This document shows positions 1-5,791 of a stretch of 5,791 bases of DNA, piece by piece. The stretch is from the NCBI GenBank assembly GCA_017650255.1, contig JAGCFG010000147.1:1-5791 (forward strand), given 5' to 3'. This DNA comes from Alphaproteobacteria bacterium. GTDB taxonomy: Bacteria; Pseudomonadota; Alphaproteobacteria; RF32; CAG-239. The position numbers and the translations under genes were made by a program. Each line of letters starts with the position of its first letter. The first letter of the stretch is position 1. The notes under the pieces were generated by a model that was given only the letters and a program-made list of their open reading frames with translations, made no database searches and was not told the origin of the DNA.

Positions 1-1125
1 TATACTGAAATAATCAAACTCAGACAAATCAATGCCGGCAATTTTTTCAACAAAGGAACTGTTTCACGTTTGAGAGAGATTGTATTATCTCAAAACATTG
101 AACTTATTATAATTGACATCTCGCTCACTCCCATTCAACAACGCAATTTGGAAAAACTTCTTAATGTCAAAATCATTGACCGCACAGCTTTAATATTGGA
201 AATATTCGGGGAACGCGCCCAAACCAAGGAAGGAAGCCTGCAGGTTGAGCTTGCTCATTTGACATATCAGCGCAGCCGCTTGGTCAGAAGTTGGACACAC
301 TTGGAACGCCAGCGCGGTGGTGCCGGTTTTTTGGGTGGCCCCGGCGAAACCCAAATAGAACTTGATCGTCGAGTTATTGACGACAAAATAATCAAAATTA
401 AAAAATCTTTAGAAAAAATCAAACAAACTCGCGGTCTGCAACGCGGTGCCAGAAAAAAAGTTCCATACCCAATAGTTGCTTTGGTAGGCTATACCAACAC
501 CGGAAAATCTACACTTTTTAACCATTTGACCAATTCAAATGTATTTGCCAAAGACCTGCTTTTTGCGACCCTTGACCCTTCAATGCGCCGACTGAAATTG
601 CCCTCCGGCAGAGAGATAATTTTATCGGACACCGTAGGCTTTATATCAGACCTTCCGCACGAGCTTGTAATGGCTTTTCGTGCTACTCTGGAAGAAGTTT
701 TGGAGGCAGATATAATTGTCGAGGTTATAGATATTGCCAATTCCAATCACAGACAACAGCACGAAGACGTTACAAAAGTTCTTCACAGTTTGGGGTTAGA
801 GGGCATTGAGCACAAAAGCAATTATCTCGAAGTATATAACAAAATCGACCTAATGCCGCACAAAAAGAACAATAAAGATATCTGTATATCGGCAAAAACA
901 GGAGAGGGCTGCTTAAAGTTTTTGCAAAAAATTGACGAGATATTATCAATGCGGCACAAAACAATCAGCATAACAATCCACGCCGGCGATGGAAAACTTT
1001 TATCCTGGCTGTATCGCAACTCCGAAATTGTCAAACAAGACATCAAGGACGACAAAATAAAACTTACAATAAAAATCTCCGAAGCAGATAATATGAAACT
1101 GCAAAAAAAACTATCTAACAATTGA
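1..1125 (+). CDS. hflX: GTPase HflX, 5'-truncated by window edge
   Basis: HflX is a cytoplasmic GTPase that binds the 50S subunit and splits stalled or idle 70S ribosomes. The frame is open from base 1, and the residues before the first TTG at 70 already fit the HflX N-terminal domain (FFNKGTVSRLREIV, like the family's GKGKVEEL segment). The true start therefore lies left of the window, and TTG 70 is not a start. Next come TPIQQRNLE, IIDRTALILEIF and the glycine-rich FLGGPGETQIELDRR linker. The G domain follows: G1 GYTNTGKST (487-513), G3 DTVG (628-639), G4 NKID (838-849) and G5 SAKT (889-900). A C-terminal domain with the usual LLSWLY segment ends in TGA. About 374 codons are present; the E. 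coli protein has 426. G1 reads NTGKST where most family members have NAGKST. The lipoprotein gene starts 57 nt downstream. Identification is secure from motif order. Confidence 0.96.
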   Translation, partial: YTEIIKLRQINAGNFFNKGTVSRLREIVLSQNIELIIIDISLTPIQQRNLEKLLNVKIIDRTALILEIFGERAQTKEGSLQVELAHLTYQRSRLVRSWTHLERQRGGAGFLGGPGETQIELDRRVIDDKIIKIKKSLEKIKQTRGLQRGARKKVPYPIVALVGYTNTGKSTLFNHLTNSNVFAKDLLFATLDPSMRRLKLPSGREIILSDTVGFISDLPHELVMAFRATLEEVLEADIIVEVIDIANSNHRQQHEDVTKVLHSLGLEGIEHKSNYLEVYNKIDLMPHKKNNKDICISAKTGEGCLKFLQKIDEILSMRHKTISITIHAGDGKLLSWLYRNSEIVKQDIKDDKIKLTIKISEADNMKLQKKLSNN

Positions 1126-1171
1126 AAAATCAACAAACATTCCTATATCAAATATGCAAAATGTGTAAAAT

Positions 1172-1177
1172 AAGGAG
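1172..1177 (+). promoter_or_regulatory. Shine-Dalgarno of the small lipoprotein gene
   Basis: AAGGAG lies 5 nt before ATG 1183 and 8 nt before ATG 1186. It overlaps a possible GTG start at 1177, which it therefore argues against. Both ATGs give the same signal peptide. Confidence 0.7.
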
Positions 1178-1182
1178 TGTTA

Positions 1183-1566
1183 ATGATGCAAAAAATATTA
1201 TTTTTTACTATCCTTTTTGTGAGTGCCTGCAAATCTTCTCAAACAGAATTTACCGAACGTTTAAATGTCTGGATTGGAGCTCCGACACAAACTTTAATCA
1301 GCGATTGGGGAATGCCGGACCAACAATCCAAAGTCGACGATAACACGCAAATTTACACCTATATTTTACAGTCGCAGTCAGGCCCGAACAACCCTTATCC
1401 GGAAGCATTTGTATATACCGCCGCCCCAACACCGAACATGGGAGACAATATCGACCTAAACCCCGTATACTATTGCAACATATCTTTTATTGTGCAAAAC
1501 GGTCTTATATCCTCATACAACTTTAATGGAGATAATTGTTTGGTAGACATTTTGCCGGACGACTAA
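1183..1566 (+). CDS. small putative outer-membrane/periplasmic lipoprotein
   Basis: This is a 127-residue protein of unknown function. It has a short signal peptide (MMQKILFFTILFVSAC) with a clear lipobox VSA|C, so Cys16 should be lipidated by the Lgt/LspA pathway and anchor the mature protein to a membrane. The mature part is soluble and carries a WIGAP...LISDWGMPD segment followed by a short beta-like YTYIL stretch. Near the end are two cysteines, Cys98 and Cys119, 21 residues apart around an NG turn, which could form a disulphide in the periplasm. The W-G-x-P and YxY pattern recalls small proteobacterial lipoproteins with a BamE/SmpA-like layout; this is a resemblance, not an assignment. 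The start is chosen from the Shine-Dalgarno; ATG 1186 is equally possible. It probably shares the hflX transcript, as I see no good promoter in the 57-nt gap. It ends in TAA, overlapping the stop of the convergent hemolysin III gene. Confidence 0.85.
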   Translation: MMQKILFFTILFVSACKSSQTEFTERLNVWIGAPTQTLISDWGMPDQQSKVDDNTQIYTYILQSQSGPNNPYPEAFVYTAAPTPNMGDNIDLNPVYYCNISFIVQNGLISSYNFNGDNCLVDILPDD

Positions 1567-2204
1567 ATCAAAATGCATCCGTAAAGCACGGCAAAAAAGT
1601 GCATAACCGTACCTGCCAACACAAAAAAGTGCCAGATTGCGTGAGTATATTTTTTGCTTTTCCAAATATAAAATACAATTCCGCCGGTATAGCACAAGCC
1701 GCCGATTGTCAAAAATATGAGACCTATAGTGTTAATATTGTGGCACAAATTTCTAAAAGCAAAAACAATCATCCACCCCATCAACAGATAAAGCGAAATC
1801 GACCACAATTTTGTTCCGTTTGTTTTCGTGCTAAGTTTTAATATGGTTCCCAAAAGCGCCAAGCCCCATATAATGCCGAATATCGTCCACCCTAATGTGC
1901 CGCGCAGATTAACGAGCAAAAAAGGTGTATATGTGCCGGCAATCAAATAATAAATTGCAATATGATCAAATTTTTTCAAAAATCTTTTGGCTTTTTCATT
2001 AGTAATAGCGTGATAAAGCGTAGAGGCGGAATAAAGCAAAATTACCGAAGCCCCGAATATCGCAGAAGAAACAATCCCCCAAGCGGTGCTGAAATATGTC
2101 GCCATAGATGTCAATATTGCCAAAGCGGCAATACCGAGTATAATACCCGCTCCATGTATTGAGCTGCTCCAAATTTCTTCTCCCAAAGTATATGTTCGCT
2201 GCAT
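1563..2204 (-). CDS. hemolysin III / PAQR-family (YqfA/TrhA-like) membrane protein
   Basis: This is a 213-aa inner-membrane protein of the HlyIII family, the bacterial branch of the PAQR (adiponectin/progestin receptor-like) superfamily. It shows about seven hydrophobic segments. The family's conserved polar residues are in place: E10 and H17 in the first segment (GEEIWSSSIHG), S61-T-L-Y-H65 in the second to third, D80-H81, and the C-terminal H188-A-I-W-H192 with H202. In PAQR proteins such Ser/Asp/His residues bind a metal and suggest hydrolase-like chemistry. E. coli YqfA (TrhA) has been linked to membrane-lipid or membrane-energy homeostasis. The name hemolysin comes from an early Bacillus report and should not be read as toxicity. 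ATG 2204 is chosen because AGGAGGTGA sits just upstream and the protein then starts at the family's usual point; an open frame continues to 2498 but overlaps murE and is not HlyIII-like. It ends in TAG. Confidence 0.93.
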   Translation of the reverse strand: MQRTYTLGEEIWSSSIHGAGIILGIAALAILTSMATYFSTAWGIVSSAIFGASVILLYSASTLYHAITNEKAKRFLKKFDHIAIYYLIAGTYTPFLLVNLRGTLGWTIFGIIWGLALLGTILKLSTKTNGTKLWSISLYLLMGWMIVFAFRNLCHNINTIGLIFLTIGGLCYTGGIVFYIWKSKKYTHAIWHFFVLAGTVMHFFAVLYGCILI

Positions 2205-2208
2205 TTTT

Positions 2209-2217
2209 TCACCTCCT
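2209..2217 (-). promoter_or_regulatory. very strong Shine-Dalgarno of the hemolysin III gene
   Basis: Read on the minus strand this is AGGAGGTGA, nine bases matching the canonical anti-Shine-Dalgarno complement. It lies 4 nt before ATG 2204, with 7 nt between the AGGAGG core and the ATG. It settles the start of the hemolysin III protein. Confidence 0.9.
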
Positions 2218-2222
2218 AAGAG

Positions 2223-2251
2223 CGCATACCATACAAGCCTTGTTGTGTCAA
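2223..2251 (-). promoter_or_regulatory. candidate sigma70-type promoter of the hemolysin III gene
   Basis: On the minus strand a consensus -35 box TTGACA (2246-2251) is followed after 17 nt by TATGCG (2223-2228). The latter is preceded by TGG, an extended -10 (TGn) arrangement. The -10 itself matches poorly (3 of 6), but the perfect -35, ideal spacing and position fit a promoter giving a very short leader just before the Shine-Dalgarno. Confidence 0.5.
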
Positions 2252-2272
2252 GTAGGCACTCTGCGGCATAAT
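2243..2272 (+). promoter_or_regulatory. candidate murE promoter
   Basis: TTGTGT (2243-2248) and CATAAT (2267-2272) are separated by 18 nt on the plus strand. The -10 matches 5 of 6 bases and the -35 only 3 of 6. The -35 overlaps that of the opposing hemolysin III promoter, so the two would compete. A second weak pair, TTAACC (2290-2295) and GATAAA (2314-2319), also 18 nt apart, lies nearer to murE. Which one is used, if either, cannot be told from sequence. The rest of the 2205-2352 intergenic region holds a nine-base A tract (2296-2304) and nothing else I recognise. Confidence 0.3.
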
Positions 2273-2343
2273 AGTTTCTCAGTAGTAACTTAACCAAAAA
2301 AAAATAAATCTGTGATAAAAATACAAAAAAATCATTCGAACGC

Positions 2344-2347
2344 GAGG
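2344..2347 (+). promoter_or_regulatory. Shine-Dalgarno supporting the original murE start at ATG 2353
   Basis: GAGG lies 5 nt before ATG 2353, which is in frame with the whole MurE N-terminal domain. By contrast the later ATG 2485 has only a weak GGA 3 nt upstream. This supports 2353 as the ancestral start, even though an in-frame TAA follows seven codons later. Confidence 0.6.
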
Positions 2348-2352
2348 TAAAA

Positions 2353-3807
2353 ATGAAATTAAACAAAGTTTTGTAAGGCATAGAAACAAGCACCACATAT
2401 AACGGCGAGACAGAAATAACTTCTGTTGCCCTAAATTCACAAAAATCTACCAAAGGCGGACTTTTTATTGCCTTAAGCGGAAAGATGCAAGACGGCAAAA
2501 AATATATCTCTGATGCTGTAGAAAGAGGGGTATCTGCTGTTGTTTATGACGGAGAATACGATGCTCCGGTAAACTCTCCAGTTGAATATATCAAACTTTC
2601 GGGAGATATGCGCGCCAACATCGCACAAATTGCTCACAATTTTTATCCGCAAACACCTGCATTAATTTCCGCCATAACCGGCACCAACGGAAAAACCTCC
2701 ATTGCCGATTTTACTCGCCAGATGATGACTTTTTTGGGACACCATTCAGCCAGCATCGGCACAATCGGTGTTGTCTCCGATGTTATGGAAAATATAGAAA
2801 CCCTAACCACTCCAGACAGCATAACCCTGCACCAAATATTGAACAAACTCTCGGGCGCCGGGGTTGAATATGTTTCAATGGAGGCCTCGTCCGTCGGCAT
2901 TGAGCAACATCGCATGGACAATCTTGATATAAAAACGGCAGGTTTTACAAATCTTACGCAAGATCATTTGGATTATCACTTGAATATGCAAAACTATTTC
3001 AATGCCAAAAAACTGTTGTTTTCACATTTGCTATCGCCTCGCGGAACTGCAGTCTTGAACGCCGATATAGCCGAATTTGCTGAGCTGAAGTCAATTTGTG
3101 AACAAAGAGGTATTACCGTTTGGTCATATGGCAAAAATGGACAAGAGCTCAAGCTGTTGAACACGATAGCGCAACCGCAAGGCCAGATAATAACTGTTTC
3201 TGTTTTCGGCAAAGAACATACAATAAATCTGCCGCTGATCGGGCATTTTCAGGCTATGAATGTTCTATGTGCCTTGGGCATGGTTTGTGCACTCAATAAT
3301 GGTTTTGACGAGCATCTGCTGGAAATTTTACCAAAAATCAAAGGCGCTTGCGGTCGCCTCGATTTTGTCGGAATAACCAAAAATGGTGCCGCTGTATATG
3401 TCGACTATGCTCACACTCCCGATGCTTTGGAAAATGTCTTGAACACCATGCGTCACCACACTCAAAACAATCTTTGGGTTTTATTTGGTTGCGGTGGTGA
3501 CCGTGACAAGTTAAAACGCCCGATAATGGGAGATATTGCCGCCCGCTTGGCTGATAAAATTGTTATTACCGATGACAACCCTCGCAGTGAAGATGCCGCT
3601 CAAATCCGCAAAGAAATAATGGCAAAATGTCCTCATGCGGTAGAAATCGGCGACAGAGTAAAAGCAATAGAATATGCAATTTCGCACCTTCAAAGCGGAG
3701 ATATGCTGGTTCTGGCGGGCAAAGGTCATGAAACCGGACAAAAAATCGGCGACACCACAATCCCCATGAACGACATCAATGAGGCCAAAAGAATTTTAGC
3801 GCAATAA
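2353..3807 (+). CDS. murE: UDP-MurNAc-tripeptide synthetase MurE (meso-DAP type), in-frame TAA at codon 8
   Basis: MurE is a cytoplasmic Mur ligase that uses ATP to add the third amino acid to UDP-MurNAc-L-Ala-D-Glu in peptidoglycan synthesis. Visible in order: the N-terminal UDP-binding domain (EITSVALNSQKSTKGGLFIALSG, about 2416-2481), the ATP P-loop GTNGKTS (2680-2700), a SMEASSVG segment, TQDHLDYH, the NAKKLLF stretch whose first Lys aligns with the carbamylated lysine, then DYAHTPDALENVL, and the C-terminal DDNPRSE. DNPR (3574-3585) marks the meso-diaminopimelate-adding type. The frame from ATG 2353 spans 484 codons, normal for the family (E. coli 495), but codon 8 (2374-2376) is TAA. 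The first standard start after it is ATG 2485, giving 440 residues without about half of the UDP-binding domain, so a simple downstream start is unlikely to give a working enzyme. Everything after codon 8 looks intact. It stands alone, not in a dcw cluster, and ends in TAA one base short of the prfC stop. Confidence 0.9.
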
Positions 3808-3808
3808 G

Positions 3809-5395
3809 CTAAAAATTTTGCTCTCTGGTTTTGCTCAACACCAGCTTTGGAAAATCTTCTTTAATCTTGTTCAAATGCCATGCATTACGCGCCAAAAACA
3901 CGTCTTGTCCGTTGTTATCAAGCGCAATATTCATCTGGTTCGTATCATAAAACTTTTTCCAAACCACCTTGTCGTCACAGTTTATCCAACGCGCGGTATA
4001 ATATTGCGTCGGCTCAAACATCACCGGCAAACCAAACTCATTTTTGATACGGTCAGCCATAACCTCAAACTGCAAAACACCGACCACACCGACAATCCAT
4101 TCCGAACCGACAATTGGCTTAAAAATACTAGCACCGCCTTCCTCGGCAATTTGTTTCAAAGCATCACCCAAATGTTTTGATTTCAATGGGTCAAGCGCAC
4201 GAACAGACTTCAGCAATTCCGGCGCAAAACTCGGAATCCCCGTAAAATGCAGTTTTTCACCTTCGGTCAAACTGTCGCCAATCCTCAATTGACCATGATT
4301 AGGAATACCGATAATATCACCGGCATAAGCATCTTCGGCCAACTCTCGTTCTTGTGCCAAAAACATCACAGGAGTTGCCACTTTAAGAGGCTTTCCGTCA
4401 CGCACTTGCGTCAGAGTCATACCGCGTTTGAAATGCCCCGAACAAATGCGCATAAAAGCAATGCGGTCGCGGTGTTTGGGGTCCATATTTGCCTGAATTT
4501 TGAAAACAAATCCCGTAACCTTATTTTCTTCCGGTCTAACATCTCTCTCCACCGCCGGTCGCGGCAAAGGCTGCGGTGCCAGCTCGTGCAAACCTTCCAA
4601 AACTTCCTTAACGCCAAAATTATTGATTGCCGAGCCGAAAAATACCGGGGTCAGTGCACCATCGAGATAGGCCTGCTTGTCAAAATTCGGGCAGAGTTCG
4701 CGCACCATTTCAACATCTTCGCGCAGTTTGGCAACTGCGTGTTGCGGCAACAATTTATCAAGCTTTTCATCATCCAACCCTTGGCAGGTTTCAATTGTGG
4801 CATTAATTTGCGACTTGTCGCCGGTTTTGTTCATCAAAATAAGCTGGTCATTAATCAAGTCATAACAGCCCAAGAAATCTTTTCCCATTCCAATCGGCCA
4901 ACTTGCCGGCGTAACATCCAAAGCAAGAGTTTTTTCAATATCATCCAACAGCTCAAACGGATCTCTGCCCTCGCGGTCAAGTTTGTTGATAAAAGTAATA
5001 ATCGGCACATTGCGCAAACGACAAACTTCAAACAATTTTTTGGTTTGGCTCTCAATACCTTTTGCAGAATCAATCACCATCACCGCCGAGTCGACCGCAG
5101 TCAGCACACGATATGTATCTTCAGAAAAATCCTCGTGCCCCGGAGTGTCCAAAAGGTTGAAAGTAATATCTTTATAGTCAAAATTCATTACCGAAGAGGC
5201 CACAGAAATACCGCGCTCTTGCTCAACTTTCATCCAGTCGGAACGAGCATGTCGGTTTTCGCCTCTGGCTTTTACGGCGCCGGCTTGTTGAATTGCACCT
5301 CCGAACAGCAACAATTTTTCGGTCAAAGTGGTTTTTCCGGCGTCAGGGTGAGAAATAATCGCAAAAGTTTTGCGAGGATTTATTTTTTCTGTCAT
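3809..5395 (-). CDS. prfC: peptide chain release factor 3 (RF3)
   Basis: RF3 is a translational GTPase that removes RF1 or RF2 from the ribosome after peptide release and also takes part in post-error termination. The 528-aa length matches E. coli RF3 (529). G-domain motifs: G1 SHPDAGKTT (residues 15-23), switch I with ERGIS (60-64), G3 DTPGHEDF (83-90), G4 NKLD (137-140) and G5 GSA (254-256). Domain II then follows (TGFVFKIQANMDPKHRDRIAFMRICSG), and a C-terminal domain III with GVVGVLQFEVMADRI. The DWMKVEQERGIS wording and SEDTYRVLTAVD separate RF3 from EF-G and its relatives. ATG 5395 gives the expected N-terminus; its Shine-Dalgarno is weak (GAG, 8 nt upstream). It ends in TAG, one base from the murE stop on the other strand. 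The long plus-strand open frame across it is a shadow. Confidence 0.97.
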   Translation of the reverse strand: MTEKINPRKTFAIISHPDAGKTTLTEKLLLFGGAIQQAGAVKARGENRHARSDWMKVEQERGISVASSVMNFDYKDITFNLLDTPGHEDFSEDTYRVLTAVDSAVMVIDSAKGIESQTKKLFEVCRLRNVPIITFINKLDREGRDPFELLDDIEKTLALDVTPASWPIGMGKDFLGCYDLINDQLILMNKTGDKSQINATIETCQGLDDEKLDKLLPQHAVAKLREDVEMVRELCPNFDKQAYLDGALTPVFFGSAINNFGVKEVLEGLHELAPQPLPRPAVERDVRPEENKVTGFVFKIQANMDPKHRDRIAFMRICSGHFKRGMTLTQVRDGKPLKVATPVMFLAQERELAEDAYAGDIIGIPNHGQLRIGDSLTEGEKLHFTGIPSFAPELLKSVRALDPLKSKHLGDALKQIAEEGGASIFKPIVGSEWIVGVVGVLQFEVMADRIKNEFGLPVMFEPTQYYTARWINCDDKVVWKKFYDTNQMNIALDNNGQDVFLARNAWHLNKIKEDFPKLVLSKTREQNF

Positions 5396-5434
5396 TTCAA
5401 TCGCTCAATATCTATTATTTTCAAATTTAAGCGG

Positions 5435-5463
5435 ATAAAAACACATTTATTACAATTTTGCAA
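5435..5463 (-). promoter_or_regulatory. weak candidate promoter for prfC
   Basis: On the minus strand TTGCAA (5458-5463) and TTTTAT (5435-5440), each matching 4 of 6 consensus bases, are 17 nt apart in the 77-nt gap upstream of prfC. The gap is AT-rich, so such a match may be chance. Co-transcription with the upstream 83-aa gene is the alternative. Confidence 0.22.
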
Positions 5464-5472
5464 GACTTAATA

Positions 5473-5724
5473 TCAAAACAGCAGCAACAGCAAAATACCA
5501 GCTATTGCATATAGAATTGCATACATCATATACCTGTTGAAAATTTTTTGAGCAATTTTTCCGCGATATATCAAAGGAAACAGTAAATAAACCAACAAAT
5601 AAACACTGCCCCAAAAGCCAACAAATGTTTCATAATCATCACTGCCGAAAAAATATGATGTTGCCATCCCAAAAACAGCCGGAACAACCAAGATACCGGT
5701 TATAAAATAAACAATTTTTCTCAT
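5473..5724 (-). CDS. small three-helix membrane protein of unknown function
   Basis: This 83-aa protein is not recognised. It is strongly hydrophobic, with three likely membrane segments: about residues 4-26 (with a Pro at 15), 34-53 and 65-83. Acidic residues D29, D30 and E32 lie between the first two; R54, K56, K60 and R64 lie between the last two, which by the positive-inside rule puts that loop in the cytoplasm and the N-terminus outside. No catalytic motif is visible. ATG 5724 is chosen because AGAGGG (5731-5736) sits 6 nt upstream; an open frame extends to 5775 but would run through the hairpin at the edge. It ends in TGA, 77 nt before prfC on the same strand, so the two may share a transcript, though nothing links their jobs. 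That it is a real gene rests on the Shine-Dalgarno and the membrane-protein composition. Confidence 0.7.
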   Translation of the reverse strand: MRKIVYFITGILVVPAVFGMATSYFFGSDDYETFVGFWGSVYLLVYLLFPLIYRGKIAQKIFNRYMMYAILYAIAGILLLLLF

Positions 5725-5743
5725 ATCAATCCCTCTTAAATAC

Positions 5744-5772
5744 AATCTAACAAAACCAAAATCCAAAGGCAA
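5744..5772 (-). promoter_or_regulatory. weak candidate promoter for the 83-aa membrane protein gene
   Basis: On the minus strand TTGCCT (5767-5772) and TAGATT (5744-5749), each 4 of 6 to consensus, are 17 nt apart. They would give a leader of about 13 nt that just includes the Shine-Dalgarno. The -35 lies inside the arm of the terminator-like hairpin, which makes the call tentative. Confidence 0.25.
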
Positions 5773-5791
5773 CAAAAATATTGCCTTTGGA
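5762..5791 (-). terminator. intrinsic terminator of a minus-strand gene beyond the right edge
   Basis: A perfect 11-bp inverted repeat (TCCAAAGGCAA at 5762-5772 and TTGCCTTTGGA at 5781-5791) surrounds an 8-nt loop. On the minus strand the stem is followed directly by TTTTGGTTTTG, a broken but T-rich tail. That fits a Rho-independent terminator for a gene reading in from the right. It may also work on the plus strand, since the bases before it are A-rich, but the plus-strand tail is outside the window. Confidence 0.65.

Noticed and set aside
1166..1171. -10 box TAAAAT upstream of the lipoprotein gene
   Set aside because: It touches the Shine-Dalgarno, so the transcript would start too close to the ATG to include it.
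1122..1343. 73-codon plus-strand open frame after hflX
   Set aside because: It overlaps the lipoprotein signal peptide and mature region in another frame and shows no protein-like features.
2374..2376. Reassigned stop codon (alternative genetic code) as explanation of the murE TAA
   Set aside because: TAA ends both the lipoprotein gene and murE, TAG ends the hemolysin III gene and prfC, and TGA ends hflX and the 83-aa gene at family-appropriate places; no other in-frame stop occurs in the long genes.
2205..2498. 98-codon N-terminal extension of the hemolysin III frame
   Set aside because: It runs through the intergenic region and into the murE coding sequence, is unlike the HlyIII family, and the strong Shine-Dalgarno sits at ATG 2204.
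3794..3814. Bidirectional intrinsic terminator between murE and prfC
   Set aside because: The stem is AT-rich with T first and A last and has no T-run after it on either strand; only a short TTTT follows on the plus strand.
4247..5470. 407-codon open frame on the plus strand across prfC
   Set aside because: It is wholly antisense to the clear RF3 gene, its translation is low-complexity and matches no family I know, and it lacks a ribosome-binding site of note.
1..5791. tRNA, rRNA, CRISPR, insertion sequence, toxin-antitoxin or defence system
   Set aside because: I looked on both strands and found no such signature; long gene-free stretches are absent.

Overview
This is an ordinary, gene-dense stretch of an AT-rich bacterial chromosome. 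It holds six protein genes and no RNA genes, CRISPR arrays or mobile elements that I can see. The organism is Gram-negative: it has a lipoprotein with a signal peptidase II site, and a MurE with the meso-diaminopimelate-type DNPR motif. The wording of HflX around its RSWTHLERQRGG and FLGGPGETQIE segments looks alphaproteobacterial to me, perhaps one of the low-GC uncultured lineages. That placement is inference from memory of the family, not a search.

Layout, left to right. (1) The 3' part of hflX (+), a ribosome-associated GTPase, runs in from the left edge. (2) A small lipoprotein gene (+) follows 57 nt later and is probably in the same transcript. (3) A hemolysin III/PAQR-family membrane protein gene (-) converges on it; the two stop codons overlap. 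(4) A 148-nt divergent intergenic region follows. It has a TTGACA-type promoter and a very strong Shine-Dalgarno for the hemolysin III gene, and a weaker candidate promoter for murE. (5) murE (+) is a peptidoglycan ligase. (6) prfC (-), release factor 3, converges on murE with a single base between the stops. (7) Upstream of prfC on the same strand is an 83-aa three-helix membrane protein of unknown function. (8) A perfect 11-bp hairpin at the right edge looks like the terminator of a minus-strand gene beyond the window.

The genes do not form one pathway. HflX and RF3 both act on the ribosome (splitting or rescue, and release-factor recycling). MurE builds the peptidoglycan stem peptide. The lipoprotein and the two membrane proteins belong to the envelope.

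The most notable observation is in murE. The conserved N-terminal frame, with a well-spaced Shine-Dalgarno and ATG at 2353, is interrupted by an in-frame TAA at codon 8 (2374-2376). The frame is otherwise continuous and MurE-like on both sides. The next standard start, ATG 2485, would delete about half of the UDP-binding domain. Other genes here end normally in TAA, TAG and TGA, so a reassigned code is unlikely. A sequencing error, a real nonsense mutation, or an unusual start or readthrough remain open. I see no convincing new multi-gene system in this window.
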